NCBI RefSeq assembly: GCF_013266755.1
Contig: NZ_JABRWJ010000002.1
Span: forward strand, 558,001-622,000
Direction: 5' to 3'
Length of the DNA stretch: 64,000 nucleotides
Origin: Pseudaquabacterium terrae
GTDB lineage: Bacteria > Pseudomonadota > Gammaproteobacteria > Burkholderiales > Burkholderiaceae_C
A program made the position numbers and the translations under genes. A model generated the notes under the pieces. The model searched no databases and had not been told where the DNA came from. It saw only the letters and a program-made list of their open reading frames with translations. This document shows positions 37,591 through 45,227 of the stretch, piece by piece; within the stretch, counting starts at the first letter, position 1, and the number at the start of each line of letters is the position of its first letter.

Positions 37591-37619
37591 CTTGAGCCAA
37601 TCTTGAGACGGCGCTGAAC
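37591..37619 (+). promoter_or_regulatory. Direct-repeat operator, probable response-regulator site
   Basis: cttgag at 37591-37596 recurs at 37602-37607 (cttgag-N5-cttgag), with a weaker ctgaac at 37614-37619. A hexamer-N5-hexamer direct repeat with 11-base period is the standard site architecture for OmpR-family regulators of the PmrA/QseB type. It lies between the response-regulator gene and the TonB receptor gene. Confidence 0.48.
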
Positions 37620-37673
37620 GAACCCCGAGGCGGCGCGCACGATCATCCGGCCGCACCACTGGAGGGTTATTCG

Positions 37674-40376
37674 ATGAAGGTTTCCGTCGCCCCGGCACAG
37701 CCGGCCTGGGTTCCTCATGTCATTCGGCTGGCCGTGTGCAGCCTGCTCGCAGGCTCGGCCGGCATTCGGGCGCAGACCGCCGCCCCTGCCGACAAGCCGG
37801 TGCAGCCCGCGGCCACCGCCGACAAGACGGCCCCGGGTGAGCTGCCCACCGTCACCGTGACGGCCACGCGCACGACGACCAACCTGTTGAAGACGCCGGT
37901 CGCGGTGACGGCGCTGAGCGCCGACGACCTGGTGCGCGACAACGTCAAGGACCTGATGGACCTGAGCGGCATGGTGCCCAACCTGCAGCTCGGCCTGTCG
38001 AACGGCGATTCGGGCGTGCTGGCGGCGATCCGCGGCGTGACCTCGACCAACTTCACCGAGATCGGCGATCCGGCGGTCGGCATCCACATCGACGGCATCT
38101 ACACGCCGCGCCCGCAGGGCTCGCTGGCGCTGATGTTCGACCTGGATCAGGTGGAAGTGCTGCGCGGCGCGCAGGGCACGCTGTTCGGCCGCAATTCGAC
38201 GGCCGGCGTCATCAACATCATCCCGGCCAAGCCCGAGTTCAAGACCCACCACGGCTGGGCCTCGCTGCAGCTGGGCAACTACAAGGGCCAGCAGCTGCGC
38301 GCGGTCTACAACCTCGGCGTGAGCGAGAACTTCGCGCTGCGCGCGGCGGTGATGGTGGACAAGCGCGACAGCTACCTGAGCCAGGAGCAGGACCTGCGCG
38401 ACCGCGGCGCGAAGCTGCCGGATGCGGCCGGCGTGGGCCACTTCACGCCCGACGGCAAGCCCGACACCGACCAGCGCCTGAACCGCAAGCTCTCGCCGTC
38501 GGAGTACTACAACAACTCCGACCAGCAGGGCCTGCGCCTGACGGGCCGCTGGGCGATCACCAAAAACCTCGAGTGGACTTCGGGTGTCGAGCACTACGCC
38601 AACCGCGGCGCCGGCGACATCGGCCTGAAGGACTGCAAGATGGCCGCCGGCACGCCCTGGGCCTGCGGCCCCGAGGGCCAGTGGCACGCCATCATCAACG
38701 TGCCGGGCAAGATCGACATGACGATCGACACCTGGCGCAACCAGCTGTCGTGGAAGCTCGGCGACAGCACCGAGCTCGGCTACAAGTTCGCCTACGCCAA
38801 GCAGCGCCGCTACCAGCAGCACGACGACGACGGCGGCCAGCGCTGGCTCGACAGCGAGGTCGGCACGATGTTCGAGTGGGGCAACTGGGGCCGCCAGCAC
38901 GCCATCGACTGGGCCAGCTACACGCTGAAGTCGAACTACCGCTCGACCGTGCACGAGCTGCAGCTGAAACAGCAGGGTGCCGACTGGCGCTACGTGGCGG
39001 GCCTGTTCAGCCTGAACGAGAAGAACGCGATCGACTTCGCGCAGGACAACCTGGTGGCGGCGCCCTACGCGATGCCGCAGGGCCAGTACTACGCGCAGCC
39101 GGACCGGCGCATCGCGTCGAAGGCCGTCTTCATCCAGGGCGACAAGCTGCTGGCCAAGGACCTCACCGGCACGCTCGGCCTGCGCTTCACGCGTGACCGC
39201 CGCAGTGACGTGGGCGGCATCAGCGCGGGCCTGTGGGACGCCAGCGAGCCCTGGTACTACAACGGCCTGTACAAGCCGCCCGTGGCGCCCGGCCTGGGCA
39301 CGCCGCACAACGGCACGGACCTCACGTTCGGCATGGGCCCGTTCGCCGGCCTGGGTGTCTACCCGGTGCCGACCGAGAACACCCACAGCGCGAACTGGAG
39401 CAAGACCACCTGGCGCGGCGGGCTGCAGTACGACATCGACAAGACGCGCATGCTGTTCGTGTCGCTGGCCACCGGCTACCGGCCGGGCGGCTTCGGCGAC
39501 AAGTTCGACACCTGCGGCGGCGGCACCTGCACCGACGGCAGCACGCAGAAGTACAGCTTCCTCGAGTACGGCCCCGAGACGACCAAGAACCTGGAGGTCG
39601 GCTACAAGGGCCGCCACCTCGGCAACAAGCTCGACCTGAGCGCGGTTGCCTTCTTCACCAAGTACCAGGGCATGCACGTGACCGGCACCAACGCGGTCGG
39701 CCAGCGCAAGCTGCGCGACGGCGAGACCTGCCCCGACTGGAACCCGGCCTGCGACATCGTTGCCGCGTGGAAGACCGAGAACATCGGCGACGCCGACATT
39801 CGCGGCCTGGAGCTCGAGTTCAAGGCGCTGCCTTGGGGCCAGGGCAAGCTGTCCGGCTTCCTTGCGCTGCTCGACACCAAGGTCAAGTCGTACCCGACCT
39901 ACGACGACAACTGGATGTGCGGCTACCGCGCGCAGTTCAACGCCGAGCCCTGCGCGCCGGTCTACCTGGGCGAGGACCCCGCGAAGCGCGGCCGCGCGAT
40001 CCGCGACGTGCGCGGCCACCAGCTGCCCTATGCGCCAAAGTACGCGGTGGGTCTGAACTACACGCACGACTTCGCGATCGGCAGCGCGCTGACGCTGTCG
40101 CCGACGATCGGCGCGCGCTGGCAGAGCAAGATGTATTTCACCGTGCGCAACCTCGACAACCCGGTGATCGGCGACTACCAGGACGCCTACACGAACTGGA
40201 ACGCGTCGGTGCGCCTGGCGCCGTCCGACGGCAAGTGGGACCTCGAGTTCTGGGGCACGAACCTGACCAACAACATCGTCAAGAACTGGATGGGCCAGGG
40301 CGCGGCCGGCGGGTACACCTTCAACAGCTACAGCCAGCCGCGCATGGTCGGTGTCAGAGGGACCTGGTACTTCTGA
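37674..40376 (+). CDS. TonB-dependent outer-membrane receptor
   Basis: A 900-residue outer-membrane transporter. The signal peptide ends at about AGIRAQ. A TonB-box-like LPTVTVTA precedes the plug domain (TPVAVTALSADDL, VEVLRGAQGTLFGRNSTAGVINI). A large beta-barrel follows, ending in the expected aromatic residue (GTWYF). Barrel length and the FGRNSTAG plug resemble receptors for plant or chitin-derived glycans and other organic ligands rather than compact siderophore receptors. The downstream NagX-like and chitinase genes suggest amino-sugar oligomers as cargo. A GGAGGG ribosome site precedes the ATG. The next gene overlaps its stop by one base. Confidence 0.9.
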   Translation: MKVSVAPAQPAWVPHVIRLAVCSLLAGSAGIRAQTAAPADKPVQPAATADKTAPGELPTVTVTATRTTTNLLKTPVAVTALSADDLVRDNVKDLMDLSGMVPNLQLGLSNGDSGVLAAIRGVTSTNFTEIGDPAVGIHIDGIYTPRPQGSLALMFDLDQVEVLRGAQGTLFGRNSTAGVINIIPAKPEFKTHHGWASLQLGNYKGQQLRAVYNLGVSENFALRAAVMVDKRDSYLSQEQDLRDRGAKLPDAAGVGHFTPDGKPDTDQRLNRKLSPSEYYNNSDQQGLRLTGRWAITKNLEWTSGVEHYANRGAGDIGLKDCKMAAGTPWACGPEGQWHAIINVPGKIDMTIDTWRNQLSWKLGDSTELGYKFAYAKQRRYQQHDDDGGQRWLDSEVGTMFEWGNWGRQHAIDWASYTLKSNYRSTVHELQLKQQGADWRYVAGLFSLNEKNAIDFAQDNLVAAPYAMPQGQYYAQPDRRIASKAVFIQGDKLLAKDLTGTLGLRFTRDRRSDVGGISAGLWDASEPWYYNGLYKPPVAPGLGTPHNGTDLTFGMGPFAGLGVYPVPTENTHSANWSKTTWRGGLQYDIDKTRMLFVSLATGYRPGGFGDKFDTCGGGTCTDGSTQKYSFLEYGPETTKNLEVGYKGRHLGNKLDLSAVAFFTKYQGMHVTGTNAVGQRKLRDGETCPDWNPACDIVAAWKTENIGDADIRGLELEFKALPWGQGKLSGFLALLDTKVKSYPTYDDNWMCGYRAQFNAEPCAPVYLGEDPAKRGRAIRDVRGHQLPYAPKYAVGLNYTHDFAIGSALTLSPTIGARWQSKMYFTVRNLDNPVIGDYQDAYTNWNASVRLAPSDGKWDLEFWGTNLTNNIVKNWMGQGAAGGYTFNSYSQPRMVGVRGTWYF

Positions 40377-41521
40377 TGTCTCGCCTCGCGCTCCCGCGGC
40401 TCGCGGCCGGCCGCAGCGCCGCGGTCGACCTCTTCCGCGCGCTGACGGTGCTGGTGATGGTGGTCGTCAACGACTGGTCCGGCGTGCCGGGGCTGCCGGC
40501 GTGGGCGGCCCACATGCCGGCCGACGCCGACGCGATGAGCTTCGTCGACGCGGTGTTCCCGGCCTTCCTGTTCATCGTCGGGCTGTCGATCCCGTTCGCG
40601 CTGCAGCAGCGGGCCGATGCGGGCCAGGCGCCGGCCGCGGTGCTGCGCCACACGGCGCAGCGGGCCGGGGCGCTCATCGTGCTGGGCCTGTTCATGGTCA
40701 ACGCCGAGGGTGCGGCGGCGATGCCGCTGCCGGTGGCGGCCTGGGCGCTGGCCGCGTACTTCGGCGTGTTCCTGCTGTGGGGCTCGCTGGGCGGCGGGCC
40801 GGCGCTGGCGTGGCCGTGGCGCAGCACAGGCGCCGTGCTGCTGGTGGCGCTGGCGCTGCTGTACCGCGGCGCCGACGGCGCGCCGATGCAGCCGCACTGG
40901 TGGGGCATCCTGGGCCTGATCGGCTGGGCCTACCTGCTGGCCTGCGCGGCCTTCGTGGCGGCGCGCGGGCGGCTCGTGCCGCTGCTGCTGGCGCTGGCGC
41001 TGTGCGTCGCCTGGTACATCGTGCTCGCGCCGCGGCTGGGGCAGGGCGGGCATGCCACGCACACCGCGATCGTGCTCGCCGGCTGCGTGACGGCCTGCCT
41101 GCTGTTCGATGCGCGGCGCCCGCGCGTGGCGGCGGCGCTGGGCTTCGCGGTCGCGCTGGCGCTGCTGGCCAGCGCGCTGCGTCCGGGCTGGAAGGTCTCG
41201 AAGATCCACGCCACGCCGAGCTGGGCGCTGTACAGCGCCGCGGCCTGCACCGTCATCGCGCTGCTGCTGCGCTGGAGCCTGCGCCGGGCGCCGGCGGTCG
41301 GCGAGCGCCTCGCCGGCGCGCTGGCGCCGGTGGCCGCGAACCCGCTGCTGGCCTACCTGATCCCCTTCGTCGTCGAGGCGTCGATGCAGCTGGCCGGCTG
41401 GCAGCGGCCGGCGCTGCTGCGCCACGGTGCGGCCGGCATCGCCACCGCCTTCGTCTACGCGCTGCTGGTGCTGCTGGCCACGCGTTGGCTTGCTGCGCGC
41501 GGCGTGCGGCTGCGGCTGTAG
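40376..41521 (+). CDS. nagX: NagX-like transmembrane protein (HGSNAT/DUF5009 family)
   Basis: A 381-residue integral membrane protein with about ten hydrophobic helices. The N-terminal SAAVDLFRALTVLVMVVVNDWSG and FVDAVFPAFLFIVGLSIPFAL stretches are characteristic of the bacterial relatives of heparan-alpha-glucosaminide N-acetyltransferase. These are named NagX in N-acetylglucosamine regulons, where they are thought to handle amino sugars at the membrane. The start overlaps the TonB receptor stop (TGATG). Confidence 0.75.
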   Translation: MSRLALPRLAAGRSAAVDLFRALTVLVMVVVNDWSGVPGLPAWAAHMPADADAMSFVDAVFPAFLFIVGLSIPFALQQRADAGQAPAAVLRHTAQRAGALIVLGLFMVNAEGAAAMPLPVAAWALAAYFGVFLLWGSLGGGPALAWPWRSTGAVLLVALALLYRGADGAPMQPHWWGILGLIGWAYLLACAAFVAARGRLVPLLLALALCVAWYIVLAPRLGQGGHATHTAIVLAGCVTACLLFDARRPRVAAALGFAVALALLASALRPGWKVSKIHATPSWALYSAAACTVIALLLRWSLRRAPAVGERLAGALAPVAANPLLAYLIPFVVEASMQLAGWQRPALLRHGAAGIATAFVYALLVLLATRWLAARGVRLRL

Positions 41522-41530
41522 GCTCAGGCC

Positions 41531-42037
41531 ATGGACGCCGCCGTGGCGTGGTTCGAGCCAGCCGCCACCGACGACTCGCGCGGCGGCTGGCCGGGGCTGG
41601 ACGACGGCTGGCTCGGCGATGGCAGCGCGCGCTGGCTCGACGGTGGCGTGGCCGAGGCGACCGACGAGGAACGCAGCGCGCTCGCGCTCGACCCCGGTGC
41701 GTGCGTGCTGCGCGCCCGCTGGCTGCAGCAGCGCGGCGGGCGGCCGCTGGCGCTGATCCGCCGCAGCTTGCCACCCCCCGGCGGCGCGCCGGTGCTGGCG
41801 CCGGCGGTCGCGCGGCTGATGCTGACCCACGCCGGCCCGCCGGCCGCGCGCTCGCTGCAGCGCGCGAGTGCCACCACCGCCGACGCCGACGAGGCCGCGC
41901 TGCTGCGGCTGCGGCGCGGCGCGCCGCTGCTCGTGCTGCGCCAGTGCCGTTATGGTGTCGACGGCCGGCCGATCGAGGTGCGCGCCGCCTTCTGGCGCGC
42001 TGAATCCGCCACTGTCCTGATGGAGCTGCGACGTTGA
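41531..42037 (+). CDS. Free-standing UTRA ligand-binding domain protein
   Basis: A 168-residue protein whose residues about 45-165 match the UTRA effector-binding domain of HutC/NagR-type GntR regulators: PLALIRRSLPPPG, LRLRRGAPLLVLRQCRYGVDGRPIEVRAAFW. The usual N-terminal winged helix-turn-helix is missing; the first 40 residues are acidic and Gly/Trp-rich and do not look like a DNA-binding fold. It could be a degenerate NagR-like repressor or a ligand-binding partner without DNA contact. The ATG at 41531 is 10 bases after nagX, and its stop overlaps the chitinase start. Confidence 0.6.
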   Translation: MDAAVAWFEPAATDDSRGGWPGLDDGWLGDGSARWLDGGVAEATDEERSALALDPGACVLRARWLQQRGGRPLALIRRSLPPPGGAPVLAPAVARLMLTHAGPPAARSLQRASATTADADEAALLRLRRGAPLLVLRQCRYGVDGRPIEVRAAFWRAESATVLMELRR

Positions 42038-42750
42038 AGTTTCCTGCCTGCCTTTGTGCACTCGCCGCCGCCGCCGGCCTCGCCGGCTGCGGCACCCCGC
42101 GCTCGGCCGCGCCCGATGCCGCGCCGTTCCTGCCCACGCCGGCGCAGTTCGAGCGCCTGTTCCCCGAGCGACTGCCGTTCTACGGCTACGAGGGCTTTGC
42201 CGCCGCGGTGCGTTCGATGCCCGGCTTCGCGTCGACCGGGCCTGAAGCGCTGCGCCGGCGCGAGATGGCGGCCTTCCTGGGGCAGATCGCGCACGAGTCC
42301 GACCGCCTGCGCGCGCTGCGCGAGTACGCGCGCGAGAACTGGGACCACTACTGCCGCAGCGGCGGCGGCGACAGCTGCGCGCCGGGCCGCCAGTACTACG
42401 GCCGCGGGCCGATCCAGCTGTCGTGGAACTACCAGTACCGCGCGGCCGGCCAGGCCATCGGCGTCGACCTGTGGAGCGAGCCCGACCTCGTGGCCACCGA
42501 TCCGAAGATCGCCTGGCAGACGGCCCTCTGGTACTGGATGACGCAGCCCGGCCCGGGCCGCATGACCTCGCACGCGGCGATCGTCGATGGCTTCGGCTTC
42601 GGCGAGACGACGCGCAGCATCAACGGCGCGCTGGAATGCGACAAGCCTGCCGACGAAGCGGTGCAGCGCAAGCTCGCGCGCCGCATCGGTTTCTACCGCG
42701 AGGCGGCAGCGCTGTTCGAGGTCGACGTCGGCGAGCGGCTGGCGTGCTGA
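42034..42750 (+). CDS. GH19 chitinase/lysozyme-like lipoprotein
   Basis: A 238-residue secreted hydrolase. The lipobox LAGC places the lipidated Cys at residue 19. The body matches glycoside hydrolase family 19: catalytic Glu in FLGQIAHESD, the signature YYGRGPIQLSWNYQY, and DPKIAWQTALWYWM. GH19 enzymes cleave chitin or peptidoglycan-like beta-1,4 glycans with inversion. Lipidation would hold it at the outer membrane beside the TonB receptor. It begins with TTG at 42034, overlapping the UTRA gene stop, and ends inside the next gene's start. Confidence 0.87.
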   Translation: MKFPACLCALAAAAGLAGCGTPRSAAPDAAPFLPTPAQFERLFPERLPFYGYEGFAAAVRSMPGFASTGPEALRRREMAAFLGQIAHESDRLRALREYARENWDHYCRSGGGDSCAPGRQYYGRGPIQLSWNYQYRAAGQAIGVDLWSEPDLVATDPKIAWQTALWYWMTQPGPGRMTSHAAIVDGFGFGETTRSINGALECDKPADEAVQRKLARRIGFYREAAALFEVDVGERLAC

Positions 42751-43850
42751 CCGCCTACGTCGGCACCTACGCGCCCAACGGCGGCGGCATCCACGCCTTC
42801 GGATTCGAACCCGGCGCGCCGCCGCCGCCGCTGGCAGGCGAGGCCCGGGTGGCCGACGGCGACAGCCCGAGCTGGCTAACGGCCAATGCCGCTGGCACGC
42901 GGCTGTACGCGGTGCACGAGCTGCACCGCGCGCCGGGCAGCGGGGAGGGCCGCATCAGTAGCTACGAGATCGGCGCCGGCGGCCGCCTGCGGCGGCTGGG
43001 CTGCACCAGCTCCGGCGGCGTGCGGCCGGTGCACCTGAGCCTGCATCCGGGCGGCCGCCACGCGTTCGTCGCGCACTACGACAGCGGCGATGTCGCGGTG
43101 CTGGGCGTCGACGGCGACGGCTGCATCGGCCCGCTGCTGGAGCGGCGCGCGCTGGCCGAGGCCTGCGGCAACGACGCGCGGCCCGGTCCTGCGCAGGCCG
43201 CTCGCGCGCCGCGCGGCAGCTTCGCCTGCAGCGGCCACGACGCGCCGCACGCGCACATCGCCGTGCCCGACCCGAGCGGCCGCTTCCTGCTGTGCACCGA
43301 CCTCGGGCTCGATGTCCTCGTCGCCTGGCGCTTCGACGCCGGGCGCGGCCGGCTCGAGGCGCCGCGCGCCGTGCGCACGTCGTCCGGCGCCGGGCCACGC
43401 CACCTCGTCTTCCACCCGCACGATCCGACGCGGCTGTACCTGCTGAACGAAGAAGCGTCGACGCTGGCCTGGTTGCGTTTCGACGGCGGCGAGCTGCAAG
43501 CGCTGGGCGAGGCCAGTTGCCTGCCCGCGGCCTATGCCGGCACCGCCTATGCGTCGGACCTGTGTTGTTCGGCCGACGGCCGCCACCTCTACGCGCTGAA
43601 CCGCCTGCACGACAGCATCGCGCACTTCACGCTGGCGCCCGACGGCACGCCGCAGCTGCAGGGCACCGAGTGGTGCCGCGGCAGCTACCCGCGCACGCTG
43701 CGGCGCGTGCCGGGCGGCGGCCTGGTCGTCTGCAACGAGCGCAGCGATCACCTGGCGTGGTTTCAGATCGGTGGTGATGGCACGCCGCGGTTTGCGGGGC
43801 ACTACACGGGCGTGGGTGGGGCGGCGTCGGTCGTCTTCGTCGGGACGTGA
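42744..43850 (+). CDS. Lactonase-family seven-bladed beta-propeller protein
   Basis: A 368-residue protein of the 6-phosphogluconolactonase (YbhE/Pgl-like) family: LTAYVGTYAPNGGGI at the start, then repeated beta-propeller blades with SWLTANAAGTRLYAVHE, HLSLHPGGRHAFVAHYDSG, PHAHIAVPDPSGRFLL and AGPRHLVFHPHDPTRLYLLNE. The actual lactone is unknown. In this sugar-use locus it could act on an oxidised sugar. The start is a GTG at 42744 overlapping the chitinase stop. No signal peptide is visible, so it acts in the cytoplasm. Confidence 0.84.
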   Translation: MLTAYVGTYAPNGGGIHAFGFEPGAPPPPLAGEARVADGDSPSWLTANAAGTRLYAVHELHRAPGSGEGRISSYEIGAGGRLRRLGCTSSGGVRPVHLSLHPGGRHAFVAHYDSGDVAVLGVDGDGCIGPLLERRALAEACGNDARPGPAQAARAPRGSFACSGHDAPHAHIAVPDPSGRFLLCTDLGLDVLVAWRFDAGRGRLEAPRAVRTSSGAGPRHLVFHPHDPTRLYLLNEEASTLAWLRFDGGELQALGEASCLPAAYAGTAYASDLCCSADGRHLYALNRLHDSIAHFTLAPDGTPQLQGTEWCRGSYPRTLRRVPGGGLVVCNERSDHLAWFQIGGDGTPRFAGHYTGVGGAASVVFVGT

Positions 43851-44008
43851 CTCGGCGCGGTCGTCTGCCACGAGACGCCCCGATCAACGACCCCTAATCC
43901 CACAAAGCAGCGGCAGCACTTTGTTGCAGACCCGCCGGTAACCCCCGGGCATCATTTGTAAGTTCGACGAAAACAGCCGGATTCACCGGCCCGTCCTGGG
44001 GGAGTTCC

Positions 44009-44119
44009 ATGTTCAGCAGAGGCGCACGCTCCGGCGTGGGCGCAGCCGTGCCCGCGCCGATTCCGATGGCGATCGATCCGTGTTCATGCCAGCGCGCACG
44101 CGGCTGCCGCCATGCCTGA
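44009..44119 (+). CDS. Short leader peptide candidate before the type VI island
   Basis: A 36-codon reading frame (MFSRGARSGVG..., ending in PCSCQRARGCRHA) with a strong GGGGGAG ribosome site five bases before its ATG. Its stop overlaps the next gene's ATG (ATGCCTGA), which itself has no ribosome site of its own. That arrangement suggests translational coupling. It may encode a real small Cys-containing protein or serve only to feed ribosomes to the next gene. The 158 bases upstream hold no gene and probably carry the island's promoter, which I could not pin down. Confidence 0.4.
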   Translation: MFSRGARSGVGAAVPAPIPMAIDPCSCQRARGCRHA

Positions 44120-44813
44120 CTACGCGCTCGGCAACGCGCCGCCGCGCGCGCAATCGGACATCGGCTCGGGCCCCTGGTGCTCGGAGCAACAGACGGCGCG
44201 CTTCCTGCTGTACAAGCGCGCGCTCGAAGCGGCGCTGGACACCCACGCCCTGACGCTGTCGCCCGGCCCCGACGCGGTGCGCCACATGCGGCACTACCTG
44301 AACAACACCGGCCAGGACTTGCCGGTGGACGTCGCTGCGCTGATGGACCGGTCGGCGCAACTGAGCAAGCAGTACGTCAGCGAGCTGGCCGACGCCCAGG
44401 CCTTCGCGCAGACGCTGGCGGTGGGCCGGCATCACATCCACTCGACGCGGCTGGCCCAGGGCTACTTCCGCCAGAGCCAGGACGCCAACCTCTTCTTCGC
44501 CATCGGCGGCTACTCGTACTGGGGCCAGGCCAGCGTCACCGTGGCGGACGACGAGCAGGCCGGCAAGCGCTACGAGATGGACTTCAGCTTCGAGTTCTTC
44601 GACCGCTACAACTGGGACGGCGGCAAGCAGGTCACGCTGGCCGGGGTGATCATCACCGACGCCTTCATGCAGAACTTCCACCGCCAGTGCTACGCGCGCG
44701 AATACGACCTGCGCGGCACGCTGACGCAGCGGCTGCGCTGGGCGCACGGACATCCGGCGCAGGGGGTGCACGCCCGCTCCACGCAGGCGTCGGGCACGCA
44801 GGCGCGGCCATGA
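44112..44813 (+). CDS. Conserved type VI-associated hypothetical protein
   Basis: A 233-residue protein I do not recognise by function. It lacks a signal peptide or membrane helix. The centre is helical (ALMDRSAQLSKQYVSELADAQAFAQTL). The second half has a compact motif-rich segment (YEMDFSFEFFDRYNWDGGK, then ITDAFMQNFHRQCYAREYDLRG). It opens the type VI accessory group and overlaps the next gene by 4 bases. It could be an effector, a chaperone or a structural accessory. Confidence 0.55.
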   Translation: MPDYALGNAPPRAQSDIGSGPWCSEQQTARFLLYKRALEAALDTHALTLSPGPDAVRHMRHYLNNTGQDLPVDVAALMDRSAQLSKQYVSELADAQAFAQTLAVGRHHIHSTRLAQGYFRQSQDANLFFAIGGYSYWGQASVTVADDEQAGKRYEMDFSFEFFDRYNWDGGKQVTLAGVIITDAFMQNFHRQCYAREYDLRGTLTQRLRWAHGHPAQGVHARSTQASGTQARP

Positions 44814-45208
44814 GTCAAGTCGTGCAGCGCTGGCTTGTCGCCTTGCTCGTCGTGCTGCTGGCCGCTTCGGTCGGCTTCAACCTGCTGCTCTATCCGAAGG
44901 CGCGCCAGCACACCCGCCTGGTCGCCGTGAGTTGGGGTGACGGCCCGGGCGCGCCCGCGCTGTATGGCGCCTATGTCTGGGTCGACGGCGACGCGCCGCA
45001 GATGCGGGCCTTGCTCACCGTCTTCATCGACCGCCCGAGCCTGTGGGCCAGCTATGAACACGAGACGCGCGTGCTCGGCCCGGTCGACAGCCCCGAACAG
45101 GCGGTGCAGCAGTGGGGCCGGCTGCGCTGGGATGGCGAGGGCCTGCACGTCGGCATCCCCCCGCGCGCCGTGACGATCCCGGCGTCCGAACTCCAGCGGC
45201 ACCGCTAG
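44810..45208 (+). CDS. Small membrane-anchored hypothetical protein
   Basis: A 132-residue protein with one N-terminal membrane helix (WLVALLVVLLAASVGFNLLLY), followed by about 100 soluble, presumably periplasmic residues. The function is unknown. It overlaps the preceding gene by 4 bases and precedes vgrG by 19, so the three form one unit. A periplasmic anchor next to a presumed secreted protein could be an immunity protein, but I have no motif to support that. Confidence 0.5.
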   Translation: MSQVVQRWLVALLVVLLAASVGFNLLLYPKARQHTRLVAVSWGDGPGAPALYGAYVWVDGDAPQMRALLTVFIDRPSLWASYEHETRVLGPVDSPEQAVQQWGRLRWDGEGLHVGIPPRAVTIPASELQRHR

Positions 45209-45227
45209 CGCCCACACGCCACATCAC

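Noticed and set aside
35520-40067. Very long minus-strand reading frame (about 1515 codons) covering the kinase, regulator and TonB receptor
   Set aside because: Only the part at 35520-36881 is a real kinase. The rest is an antisense shadow of the TonB receptor and the regulator, rich in Arg/His/Gln/Val as expected from GC-rich codon bias.
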